Part shown: positions 17,392 to 24,749 of the stretch, piece by piece | Layout: every line of letters begins with the position of its first letter | Numbering within the stretch: the first letter of the stretch is position 1 | Assembly (NCBI GenBank): GCA_020059045.1 | Contig: JAGVCW010000029.1 | Location: 1-39,468, forward strand | Direction of reading: 5' to 3' | Length of the DNA stretch: 39,468 bases | Source: Minisyncoccota bacterium | GTDB taxonomy: Bacteria; Patescibacteriota; Minisyncoccia; Phycocordibacterales; Zambryskibacteraceae | Translations under genes and position numbers: made by a program | The notes under the pieces: generated by a model | Database searches by the model: none | Told to the model about the DNA's origin: nothing | Seen by the model: the letters and a program-made list of their open reading frames with translations, nothing else

Positions 17392-17560
17392 AAAAGTGAG
17401 TAAATTTTTTGTGTTTAGGCCCTCGTTCGAGATTGCCGCTTTACAGTGTGAGCTTTTTATTTCATGACCCAACATGAAGTGGTTATCCACAGAAATTTAA
17501 GGGTCCTACTTCTGTAGAATGGGGAGAACAAGAAATTAGTCTGTACTAAAAAATCACCTT

Positions 17561-20074
17561 ATGGATATCAAAGTAACAAGTAGAGATGGAACAAGCGCTC
17601 CGTTTAATGCGGACAAAATAAACAAGTCTATTGAACGTGCAACTTATGGACTAGTAGATCCAATCTCTAAAGTTACGCAGATTGCTACAGAAACCAGGCT
17701 TACACTTTACAACGGGATCACTACTGAAGAGCTCGACCTCGCTACAATCAACGCAGCTGTTCAAAATATCAAGGAAGATATTGAATACGACAAGATTGCG
17801 ACAAGACTTCTGCTCAAAGTTATATATAAAAGAGTGTTAGGTGACTACGGAAACGATAGAGATCTTCTCGAAAAGATGCACAGAGAATATTTTGTTCATT
17901 ATGTAGAAAAAGGGATTGTAGATAAAAGACTTGATCCTCGAATGAAAGAAAAATTTGATCTTAAAGTAATTGCAAACGCACTCAATCTTTCTTTCGATGA
18001 GATTTTTCAATACACAGGACTCTCCACACTTTCAAGTTTGTATATCCTGACTGACACAAAACAGAAATATATTGAAACACCACAAATATTTTTTATGCGT
18101 GTTGCGATGGGAGTTTCATATACAGAAACTGATCCAACAAAAGCGGCGATTCGTTTCTATGAAAAAATGGCAAAAATGGAATACATACCAGGAACTTCTA
18201 CAAACTTGGGTGCAGGTACTACAATGCCAGCATTATCAAATTGTTTTCTTATGGAAGTTCATGATGACATACCACATATCGCAAAATCTGTAGCGGATGT
18301 CATGCTTCTTTCAAAAGGTTCCGGTGGAATGGGGGTTTCTATTACAAAACTTCGTGCGTCCGGATCACCACTCAAAACTACTAACGGAGTTTCTTCTGGT
18401 CCAACACCTTTTGCAAAAGTGTTTGATACTACAATCCATGCCATTATGCGAGCTGGTAAGAGAAGAGGGGCGCTCTGTTTCTACATGGAAAACTGGCATT
18501 TGGATTTCATGGAATTTCTAGAGTGGAAGCACAATGCTGGAGATGACCACTCTCGTATGAGGACGGCAAATACAGCGGCATTTATCTCTGATGAGTTTAT
18601 GAAAAGAGTTAAAAATGACGAGCCTTGGTACTTATTTGACCCCGCTGATGTAAAGGAGCTAAATGAGCTCTATGGAAACGAGTTCTCTAAGAAATATATA
18701 GAGTATGCAGCTATGGCTGAGCGGGGCGAGATGCGTGCATTCAAAAAGATGCCGGCCAAAGAGCTTTTCCGAAAAATGCTTGTCTCACTTCAAACTACAT
18801 CCCATCCCTGGATAACATGGAAAGATCCAATTAACTTGAGGGCTCTCAATAACAATACAGGCACTATTCACATGTCTAATCTGTGTACTGAAATATGTCT
18901 ACCCCAGGATAGAGAAAATGTTGCAGTATGTAACTTGGCCTCACTTAACCTTGCAGCACACGTTTCTAATAAGGAAGTTAACTGGACGCGACTTGAAGAT
19001 TCTGTGCGGCTTGCAGTACGTCAGCTTGATAATGTAATAGATATAAATCAACTTCCAATTCCTGAAGCCGTGAAGTCAGATAGAGAGAATCGAGCAATAG
19101 GTTTGGGGGTTATGGGGCTTTCCGATGTGCTAGAAAAACTTGGAATGTCGTATGACAGTCAGCATGCATGGGACTTCACTGACAGGATCTTTGAGTTTGT
19201 TTCATATATGGCGATAGATGAAAGTGCCAACTTAGCAAAAGAGCGTGGATCGTATTCTAATTTCGCCGGCTCTGGTTGGTCGAAGGGTATGGTACCGATA
19301 GACACATTGAAATTAGTCGAAGAATCTCGTGGGGTGCCCCTGACAGTTTCTCAAGAGTCTAAACACAAGGGACTTAATTGGGATATATTGCGACAAAAAG
19401 TAAAACAGGGAATGAGGCATGCGACTCTTATGGCCGTTGCACCAAACGCTACGATCGGGCTAGTAGCAGGAACAGTTCCAGGGATTGATCCTCGTTTCGC
19501 ACAAATTTTTTCGAGGAATACTCTTTCAGGAAAATATCTGGATCTCAACCACAATTTAGTAAGAGATTTGATTAATCTTGGTATCTGGGAAGAGGTGAAG
19601 GGGAAAGTCCTAGCTCTTCAAGGTGATATCTCAAATATAGATGAGATACCTCAGCACATGAAAGATGTGTACAAAACTTCGTTCACTACTTCTCCACATG
19701 CATTCATTGAGATCGCAGCACGTGCTCAGAAGTGGGTTGACCAAGGTTTGTCTCGTAACATGTATCTTGAGACAAGAGATATAGACGAAACAATGCAGAT
19801 CTACTCCTCAGCCTGGGAGAAAGGTGTGAAAACAACTTACTACTTGCACATGAAGCCTAGACACACAGCCGAGCAATCTACAGTGAAGATTAATAAAGCA
19901 GAAGCAATGGGGAAAAAAGGCTTTGGTGCCATTCGAGGTTTAAGCGAATCACCTGACTTCAAAACTCAAGTGAATACTCCTATTGAATCTGGAGTAGTGA
20001 TCACTGTTGCCGCACCAGGTAAAGAAGGTGTTCTTGTAAAAACAAGTGTAGCAAAAGCAGATGTTTCAATGTAA
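17561..20074 (+). CDS. nrdA: Ribonucleoside-diphosphate reductase alpha subunit (class I)
   Basis: 837-aa catalytic subunit converting ribonucleotides to deoxyribonucleotides. An ATP-cone allosteric domain fills about residues 1-90. Active-site residues are visible: Cys228 (SNCFLME), Asn440/Cys442/Glu444 (SNLCTEI), Cys457 (VCNLASLNL) and the radical-relay Tyr760-Tyr761 (TTYYLHMKPRHTAEQ). The specificity loop pattern is also present. The C-terminus ends KTSVAKADVSM with no Cys-x(2-4)-Cys pair, which normally shuttles electrons from thioredoxin or glutaredoxin. nrdB follows after 51 nt on the same strand. Confidence 0.97.
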   Translation: MDIKVTSRDGTSAPFNADKINKSIERATYGLVDPISKVTQIATETRLTLYNGITTEELDLATINAAVQNIKEDIEYDKIATRLLLKVIYKRVLGDYGNDRDLLEKMHREYFVHYVEKGIVDKRLDPRMKEKFDLKVIANALNLSFDEIFQYTGLSTLSSLYILTDTKQKYIETPQIFFMRVAMGVSYTETDPTKAAIRFYEKMAKMEYIPGTSTNLGAGTTMPALSNCFLMEVHDDIPHIAKSVADVMLLSKGSGGMGVSITKLRASGSPLKTTNGVSSGPTPFAKVFDTTIHAIMRAGKRRGALCFYMENWHLDFMEFLEWKHNAGDDHSRMRTANTAAFISDEFMKRVKNDEPWYLFDPADVKELNELYGNEFSKKYIEYAAMAERGEMRAFKKMPAKELFRKMLVSLQTTSHPWITWKDPINLRALNNNTGTIHMSNLCTEICLPQDRENVAVCNLASLNLAAHVSNKEVNWTRLEDSVRLAVRQLDNVIDINQLPIPEAVKSDRENRAIGLGVMGLSDVLEKLGMSYDSQHAWDFTDRIFEFVSYMAIDESANLAKERGSYSNFAGSGWSKGMVPIDTLKLVEESRGVPLTVSQESKHKGLNWDILRQKVKQGMRHATLMAVAPNATIGLVAGTVPGIDPRFAQIFSRNTLSGKYLDLNHNLVRDLINLGIWEEVKGKVLALQGDISNIDEIPQHMKDVYKTSFTTSPHAFIEIAARAQKWVDQGLSRNMYLETRDIDETMQIYSSAWEKGVKTTYYLHMKPRHTAEQSTVKINKAEAMGKKGFGAIRGLSESPDFKTQVNTPIESGVVITVAAPGKEGVLVKTSVAKADVSM

Positions 20075-20125
20075 TTTGGGATTCAGTCTGACATTATTTA
20101 TCGTTTCTTATTTTTAAAAAATTTC

Positions 20126-21154
20126 ATGCTAATCGGAAGAGCTTCACCAGAAGATATGAATCTTCACCCCATTCGATACCAGTGGGCATATGACCTATAC
20201 AATCAAGCAGTAAGAAATACGTGGTTTCCGCATGAGATCGCGCTCACCGAGGACCTGCAAGACTGGGAAAGGATGACAGAAGACGAAAGGCATGCGGTCA
20301 AGTTCTTGATGGCCTTTTTTAACCCGGCTGAGCTTATTGTAAACAGGTCTATATCACTTGGTATCTACCCATATCTTAAATCTCCTGAGTGTCACTTGTA
20401 TCTTGCAAAACAAATGTGGGAAGAAGCGAACCACTGTGTTGCTTTCGAATACGTGCTTGAAACGTTCCCATTTTTCGATAGAGAAAAGATATTTAACCTA
20501 CACCTCGATGTTCCATCTATGAAATCTAAGGAGAAGTACATAAATACATACATGAAACGTATGACAGAAGATACTTTAGATATAGAGTCTCCGGACGGCA
20601 AGAAAGATTTTGTAAGAAACTTGGTTGCAACAAATATTGTGATGGAAGGTATATGGTTCTACTCAGGTTTCATGGTGGCGTTGTCGTTTCGGCAGAGAAA
20701 CGTTCTTCGTAACTTTGGATCGATGATTAACTGGGTTCTGCGTGACGAGTCACTTCACCTTAAGTTCGGTATGAACTTGGTGCACAATATTTTGGAAGAA
20801 AATCCTGAACTTCTTACAGAAGAGTTTGCAAAAGAAATAAAAGATATTGTAATAGAAGGTGTTGAACTAGAGACAGCCTACAACAAAGATCTATTTCCAA
20901 ATGGAATACTTGGTCTCAACGCAGATTATGTAAATCAGTACGTGCAGTATGTGGCGGATCGTCGTCTTGAGGAGCTTGGGCTTCCAAAACATTACAACGC
21001 CACAAATCCTGCCAAGTGGATGAGTACTGCGACAGATGTTTTCGAACTAGTGAATTTCTTTGAGTCACAGAACACAAGCTATGAAGTAGATGTAAGAGCT
21101 CACACAGATAAAAAGGAGGACCTGCCTGCGCAGGAAGGGAAGAAGACGGAATAA
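20126..21154 (+). CDS. nrdB: Ribonucleoside-diphosphate reductase beta subunit, class Ic-like (Mn/Fe)
   Basis: 342-aa ferritin-like radical subunit. By spacing, the metal ligands are Glu69 (NPAEL), Glu100 and His103 (WEEANH), Glu174 (IVMEG), Glu208 and His211 (RDESLH). The residue four after His103, which is the radical tyrosine in class Ia and Ib, is Phe107. The first ligand is Glu rather than Asp. Both are features of the Chlamydia trachomatis class Ic protein, which uses a Mn(IV)/Fe(III) cofactor without a tyrosyl radical. The C-terminus is a polar tail. It is paired with nrdA and likely in one operon. Confidence 0.95.
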   Translation: MLIGRASPEDMNLHPIRYQWAYDLYNQAVRNTWFPHEIALTEDLQDWERMTEDERHAVKFLMAFFNPAELIVNRSISLGIYPYLKSPECHLYLAKQMWEEANHCVAFEYVLETFPFFDREKIFNLHLDVPSMKSKEKYINTYMKRMTEDTLDIESPDGKKDFVRNLVATNIVMEGIWFYSGFMVALSFRQRNVLRNFGSMINWVLRDESLHLKFGMNLVHNILEENPELLTEEFAKEIKDIVIEGVELETAYNKDLFPNGILGLNADYVNQYVQYVADRRLEELGLPKHYNATNPAKWMSTATDVFELVNFFESQNTSYEVDVRAHTDKKEDLPAQEGKKTE

Positions 21155-21227
21155 GGGGAGAATGACGAATAGGGAATAGAAAATGATGAAGAAAGAATAA
21201 GGATTTTTGCAATAAAATTTGAATAAA

Positions 21228-21250
21228 TGTTAAACACTCGGTGTTTAACA
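21228..21250. terminator. Hairpin between nrdB and the zinc-finger gene
   Basis: TGTTAAACAC (21228-21237), loop TCG, GTGTTTAACA (21241-21250). A perfect 10-bp stem without a T-tract on the plus strand. It lies in a purine-rich, A-rich spacer (21155-21264) and may end nrdAB or be a processing site. Confidence 0.5.
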
Positions 21251-21264
21251 GTAAAGAAATAAAT

Positions 21265-21293
21265 TTTACAACTAACGGACTTTGTATTATAAT
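21265..21293 (+). promoter_or_regulatory. Promoter of the zinc-finger miniprotein
   Basis: TTTACA (21265-21270), 17-nt spacer, TATAAT (21288-21293); predicted start near 21300. Confidence 0.6.
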
Positions 21294-21327
21294 AGGCCTA
21301 GAAAATACAACCCAACCAAGGGGCATT

Positions 21328-21504
21328 GTGACTACTATGCATAACCAGGCTATGGGAGAGACACCTAGAATGGATGTTTGTTCTGAGTGTAAAGGCAAGG
21401 GCATTATGAACTATGAAGTGCTTGAAATAAGAGAAAACTTACCTTGCCGGACATGCAAGGGTACCAAAGTGCAATCCAGAGGAGAAGTAAGACAGGTAAG
21501 CTGA
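21328..21504 (+). CDS. DnaJ-type zinc-finger miniprotein
   Basis: 58-aa protein with two zinc-binding pairs in DnaJ central-domain style: CSECKGKG and CRTCKGTK separated by about 16 residues. There is no J domain and no substrate-binding domain. GTG 21328 is preferred because AAGGGG lies 4 nt upstream; ATG 21337 is the alternative. It has its own promoter and a strong terminator (21494-21520). Small standalone CxxCxGxG proteins are found in several bacterial lineages with unknown roles, possibly in thiol-disulfide or RNA/protein binding. Confidence 0.75.
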   Translation: MTTMHNQAMGETPRMDVCSECKGKGIMNYEVLEIRENLPCRTCKGTKVQSRGEVRQVS

Positions 21505-21520
21505 CAAGCTTGCCTTTTTG
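21494..21520 (+). terminator. Intrinsic terminator after the zinc-finger gene
   Basis: AGGTAAGCT (21494-21502), loop GACA, AGCTTGCCT (21507-21515), then TTTTG. The stop codon lies in the loop. Confidence 0.8.
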
Positions 21521-21522
21521 TT

Positions 21523-21531
21523 TGGTATAAT
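21523..21531 (+). promoter_or_regulatory. Extended -10 promoter of the GAPDH leader
   Basis: TGGTATAAT; predicted start near 21538, about 6 nt before the leader element begins at 21545. Confidence 0.6.
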
Positions 21532-21544
21532 GGTTGTAAGGCAG

Positions 21545-21663
21545 TCCCGTTAGAAGCCGCGGTCACGGTTTTAATGGGGAAAAGATGTTTAGTTAAATAA
21601 AAATTTATATATTTACAAAGTTAATTTACGCAGTGTCTCTGACCGTGACCTGCTTCTAACGGG
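21545..21663 (+). promoter_or_regulatory. Structured 5' leader RNA, copy 2 (before GAPDH)
   Basis: TCCCGTTAGAAGC (21545-21557) pairs perfectly with GCTTCTAACGGGA (21652-21664), whose last base is the A of the GAPDH ATG. The next helix is CGCGGTC with GACCGTG (one G-U pair; the left-edge copy has G-C there), leaving a conserved ACCT bulge on the 3' side. A competing register, GGTCACGGT (21561-21569) with ACCGTGACC (21642-21650), is a perfect 9 bp, so two states are possible. GCAGTGTC (from 21630) is also conserved in the RpiB copy. No Shine-Dalgarno is visible. The element occupies the entire leader. Role inferred: switch-like translational control. Confidence 0.85.
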
Positions 21664-22689
21664 ATGAACAAAATTAGAGTAGCTATAAACGGAGCGGGTC
21701 GCATTGGAAGAGCTTTTTTAAAGATTGCTAAGGACAGGGAAGAGATTGAAATTGTTGCTATTAATGATTTGGGGGATGTGAAAAATATTGCATACCTCAT
21801 CAAGTATGATTCTGTATACGGAGTGAGTCCTTTTGCAGTAAATGCAAGCGAAGATGGTAAAAAAATAATTTTAGATGGTAGGGAGATAATGTTTTTGTCT
21901 GAGAGAGACCCAAGTAAGCTCCCATGGAAAGATTTGAATATTGACGTAGTGGTGGAATCCACTGGACTTTTCGTTTCGTATGAGAAATCTAAGGTGCACT
22001 TAGAAGCGGGGGCTAAAAAGGTAGTAGTAACTGCACCAATGAAAGATGACCCCACTGCAGAAATTCCTGGAGGAACTATTCTTATGGGTGTAAACGATAG
22101 TGAGCTCTCCAAATGCATAATCTCATCCAATGCATCTTGTACAACAAACTCAGCAAGCCCTCTCATTGCAATACTTGATGAGGCCATAGGAATTGAAAAA
22201 GCTGCACTAAGCACTGTTCATGCCATGACGAACAGTCAACCAACAGTAGACGGCCCAAATAAAAGTAACATGCGCGAGGGGCGTGCTGCTTCTCACAACA
22301 TTGTTCCAACCTCGACAGGAGCAGCAATAGCTGTGACAAAGGCTTTCACAGCACTCGACGGCAAGTTCGATGGAATATCTATGAGAGTTCCTGTAATTGC
22401 GGGTTCAATTGTGGATATAACGTTTATTGCAAAACGAGATACGTCAGTTGATGAGGTAAATCAAATTCTAAAGGACGCAGCGGGAAGTGATAGATGGAAA
22501 GGAATCTTTTCTGTAACTGAGGAAGAACTTGTTTCCACAGACATTCTTGGTTCTAGATATGGTTCCATTGCTGACTTATCACTCACTCGGGTAATAGATG
22601 GGAATCTAGTTAAGGTCCTTGCATGGTATGACAACGAAATGGGGTATACGTATACCTTGGTGGAGCATGTGGTGAAGACTGGAAGTTAA
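21664..22689 (+). CDS. gap: Glyceraldehyde-3-phosphate dehydrogenase
   Basis: 341-aa NAD(P)-dependent glycolytic enzyme converting glyceraldehyde 3-phosphate to 1,3-bisphosphoglycerate. The Rossmann start INGAGRIGRAFLK, NDLGD after beta-2 (Asp favours NAD), catalytic SNASCTTNS (Cys159) and VHAMTN (His186, where VHAYTN is usual) are present. The final VLAWYDNEMGYTYTLVEHV matches the family. The ATG at 21664 is fixed by the leader element that ends on it. It leads the sugar-phosphate block. Confidence 0.97.
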   Translation: MNKIRVAINGAGRIGRAFLKIAKDREEIEIVAINDLGDVKNIAYLIKYDSVYGVSPFAVNASEDGKKIILDGREIMFLSERDPSKLPWKDLNIDVVVESTGLFVSYEKSKVHLEAGAKKVVVTAPMKDDPTAEIPGGTILMGVNDSELSKCIISSNASCTTNSASPLIAILDEAIGIEKAALSTVHAMTNSQPTVDGPNKSNMREGRAASHNIVPTSTGAAIAVTKAFTALDGKFDGISMRVPVIAGSIVDITFIAKRDTSVDEVNQILKDAAGSDRWKGIFSVTEEELVSTDILGSRYGSIADLSLTRVIDGNLVKVLAWYDNEMGYTYTLVEHVVKTGS

Positions 22690-22701
22690 ATAATAATTTA
22701 C

Positions 22702-22757
22702 AAAAAATAAAACCCGCCCTAGGAACAAATGAGAACTGGTCTCATTGTTAGGGCGGG
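22702..22757 (-). terminator. Terminator of the frameshifted minus-strand gene
   Basis: CCCGCCCTA (22713-22721) pairs with TAGGGCGGG (22749-22757), with an inner AACAA/ATGAGA helix. On the minus strand it is followed by TTTTATTTTTT (complement of 22702-22712), so it terminates the gene at 22778-23070; it may also end GAPDH transcripts. Confidence 0.8.
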
Positions 22758-22777
22758 ATGTTGCCAGTTAGCGAATT

Positions 22778-23070
22778 TTACTTGAGCTTGACCATAACGG
22801 TCATGAGCTTATGTATAGCAGCCGCGGCTCCGCTCGTACCGTAGTTTATGCTGTCGTCACGGATGACAAGGATCGCCATCACGATGTAATTCTTGTCGAT
22901 TAAGCTGGTCAGCTCATTTTCGGATGACAAGCCCTGATGCCGGACACTGCGCACATCTTTGACATGGTCGGGTCGATCTTCTGGTATGAAAGAACGAGGG
23001 GCTGGTTGGTGGGCGAGGAATCTCCCTGCACACCCTTCAGCAGTTCTGCGAAATCGGGCTCGCTGCTCAT
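22778..23070 (-). pseudogene. Small gene of unknown function broken by a frameshift
   Basis: A full transcription unit with a frame change. A strong promoter (23159-23131) and a GGAG Shine-Dalgarno precede ATG 23070, which opens a 53-codon frame (begins MSSEPDFAELLKGVQGDSS) that stops at 22909. The rest of the region stays open in another frame, reading ENELTSLIDKNYIVMAILVI and ending HKLMTVMVKLK at 22778, just before a good terminator. One extra base near the CCGAAAA stretch at about 22917-22925 would join the frames into a protein of about 97 aa. It is GC-richer than its neighbours. It could be a real lesion, a sequencing error or a programmed shift. No family recognised. Confidence 0.6.
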
Positions 23071-23130
23071 TGCATACTCCTATATATTCTGGCCAGAGCC
23101 TCACAATTGGGCTGTGCAACCATTAGTACT

Positions 23131-23159
23131 ATTATAGCATATCTGTGTTAGTAAGTCAA
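23131..23159 (-). promoter_or_regulatory. Promoter of the frameshifted small gene
   Basis: On the minus strand TTGACT (23159-23154), 17-nt spacer, TATAAT (23136-23131). Confidence 0.75.
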
Positions 23160-23264
23160 GTTAAAAATAAGCTTTAAATTCTGATTTAGTATAGAGTGAT
23201 ACTTTCCTGTATTAAACACCAATACTTATACACTTTGATTAAACAATAAGTACCTGGCTTGCTG

Positions 23265-23270
23265 TATAAT
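23265..23270 (+). promoter_or_regulatory. -10 box of the RpiB leader
   Basis: TATAAT preceded by TG (CTGTATAAT); predicted start near 23277, about 11 nt before the leader element at 23289. The stretch 23160-23260 has no gene. Confidence 0.55.
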
Positions 23271-23288
23271 AATAGTAGTAATAATGAA

Positions 23289-23408
23289 TCCCGTTAGAAG
23301 CCGCGGTAGCGGCTTAAAAGACGAGGATGTATTTTACAAGAAATATAGTCGACATAATAAAAAAACTATTTATGCAGTGTCATTTGACCGTGACCTGCTT
23401 CTAACGGG
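23289..23408 (+). promoter_or_regulatory. Structured 5' leader RNA, copy 3 (before RpiB)
   Basis: TCCCGTTAGAAGC (23289-23301) pairs perfectly with GCTTCTAACGGGA (23397-23409), ending on the A of the RpiB ATG; the base before the left arm (A) can also pair with the U of AUG. Second helix CGCGGT with ACCGTG, one G-U pair, and the ACCT bulge. The 3' block GACCGTGACCTGCTTCTAAC is identical to the GAPDH copy; GCAGTGTC is kept too. The apical sequence between the arms is quite different from the GAPDH copy, so the conserved part is not just a recent duplicate. Confidence 0.85.
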
Positions 23409-23879
23409 ATGAAGATTTACATTGGGACTGACCATGCAGGACTTGCACAAAAGGAGAAAATTATAGACTTTCTAAAAGAAGCCGGATTTGAAGTTGAGGA
23501 CAAGGGTGCATTCGAGTACGACGAAAATGATGACTACCCGGACTTTGTTATACCTGTTGCAAGAGAAGTTTCTCGCAACCCGCAAGGCGCAAGAGGGATA
23601 ATTCTAGGAGGATCAGGTCAGGGTGAAGCGATAACCGCAAATCGTCTATCTCACGTCCGAGCCGCAGTTTACTACGGTCAAAGAAGTTCTCTTACAAGCA
23701 ATGTAAATAATCTCGAGCTTACACGTGAGCATAATGATTCAAATATTCTTGCAATAGGTTCACGCTTCGTATCAGACGATGAGGCAGTACAGGCTGTACG
23801 AACTTGGCTCGATACACCATTTTCTAGTGGGGAACGTCACAAAAGACGTATCAACAAAATTGAACATGCACATGAGTAG
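23409..23879 (+). CDS. rpiB: Ribose-5-phosphate isomerase B (RpiB/LacAB family)
   Basis: 156-aa isomerase interconverting ribose 5-phosphate and ribulose 5-phosphate in the pentose phosphate pathway. The N-terminus MKIYIGTDHAGLAQKEKI is typical. The active loop reads GGSGQGEAITANR: the catalytic Cys of the E. coli type is replaced by Gly, while a Glu (Glu73) sits where the Mycobacterium tuberculosis type uses Glu75 as base. THEHNDSN-like REHNDSNILAIGSR is present. It is preceded by the leader element and overlaps the next gene by 8-14 nt. Confidence 0.95.
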   Translation: MKIYIGTDHAGLAQKEKIIDFLKEAGFEVEDKGAFEYDENDDYPDFVIPVAREVSRNPQGARGIILGGSGQGEAITANRLSHVRAAVYYGQRSSLTSNVNNLELTREHNDSNILAIGSRFVSDDEAVQAVRTWLDTPFSSGERHKRRINKIEHAHE

Positions 23880-24246
23880 TGGTGTACCTAAGTCGGTATC
23901 AGCTAAAAACAAATTTGTATATATACTGGGAGTAGTATTGCTTTGGCTAGCATGTTATATAAACGCATCTTTTTTATGGAACGGTTTTGGAAGTGTGGTT
24001 AATAATGAAGAAAGTGATATTCAGTTATTGAAATTTTTTGTTTTTGCAATTCCGGGTTTAATTTTAATTATAAAGGGATTAGGTTATTGGTTTACCGATC
24101 AAGGTTTTTGGGAAAGAGTTCGAATCTGGATAGCTATAGTTCCAATTGCAGCGATTGTATGTTATTTTCTGGCAGGCATTGCTTTCTTTTTTCCAGTAAT
24201 TTCAATAGTGTTTATTATAATGATTATTAAATCTAGAAAATGGTAG
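23866..24246 (+). CDS. Hypothetical membrane protein 1 of 3
   Basis: About 126-aa membrane protein with four hydrophobic stretches (FVYILGVVLLWLACYINASF, LLKFFVFAIPGLILIIKGL, WIAIVPIAAIVCYFLAGIAF, FPVISIVFIIMII). Start at ATG 23866 or 23872, both overlapping the end of rpiB, so translational coupling is likely. It overlaps the next gene at ATGGTAG. No family recognised. Confidence 0.7.
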   Translation: MHMSSGVPKSVSAKNKFVYILGVVLLWLACYINASFLWNGFGSVVNNEESDIQLLKFFVFAIPGLILIIKGLGYWFTDQGFWERVRIWIAIVPIAAIVCYFLAGIAFFFPVISIVFIIMIIKSRKW

Positions 24247-24737
24247 AGGTAAATAAAAAAAACCTTACATCACTTCGAATATTTTCCGCTATAGGGGCGC
24301 TTATTTGTTTTCTGTTTGCGTGCGTATTAATTTTTATGACATTTAAAGGAGGAGTTAGACCAACTCTTACTGCAATATATGTGTCGTATGTCTTGTTTAT
24401 GTCCCTGTTTTCTTTTGCGTTTCTTTGGGGAGGATTCAAATTGTTGGGAGTTGCTATAAAGCCGGAGAGTGTTTCTAGTTCTTCTCTTCAAGAAGAAAAA
24501 GAAAAAGATTATGTTGTCTCAAAAAAAATGTATATTTGGCGATCAGCGATAGTTTCGTTGGCCCTACTTCTACTTGCACTCAATAGTTTTTTTGCTGGTG
24601 AATATATGGCAGCTAAAGGACTACTTGTTATCTTTTTCTTTAAATTTATAGTAGAAATGCTAGTTATAAAATATTTAAAAACACATGACAGAAATAATTC
24701 CAGCAATAATGTCCAAAAAGATCATATTGAACGTTAA
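24240..24737 (+). CDS. Hypothetical membrane protein 2 of 3
   Basis: 165-aa membrane protein with about four transmembrane segments (IGALICFLFACVLIFMTF near residue 16, IYVSYVLFMSLFSFAFLWG near 46, IVSLALLLLALNSFFAG near 100 and a final one). Start ATG overlaps the previous stop (ATGGTAG). A polar Ser/Glu/Lys loop (SSSSLQEEKEKD) follows the second helix. No family recognised. Confidence 0.7.
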   Translation: MVEVNKKNLTSLRIFSAIGALICFLFACVLIFMTFKGGVRPTLTAIYVSYVLFMSLFSFAFLWGGFKLLGVAIKPESVSSSSLQEEKEKDYVVSKKMYIWRSAIVSLALLLLALNSFFAGEYMAAKGLLVIFFFKFIVEMLVIKYLKTHDRNNSSNNVQKDHIER

Positions 24738-24749
24738 TCGAAACTAAAT

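Noticed and set aside
20916-21404. 162-codon minus-strand frame across the nrdB end and its spacer
   Set aside because: Overlaps nrdB, its promoter region and the zinc-finger gene; Leu/Ser/His-rich with no motif.
21545-21663. Reading the repeated leader as a miniature inverted-repeat transposon (MITE)
   Set aside because: All three copies end exactly on a start codon in the same orientation, begin just after a -10 box, have no target-site duplication, and vary in the interior while keeping helices. A MITE origin is not excluded, but the placement argues for a leader RNA.
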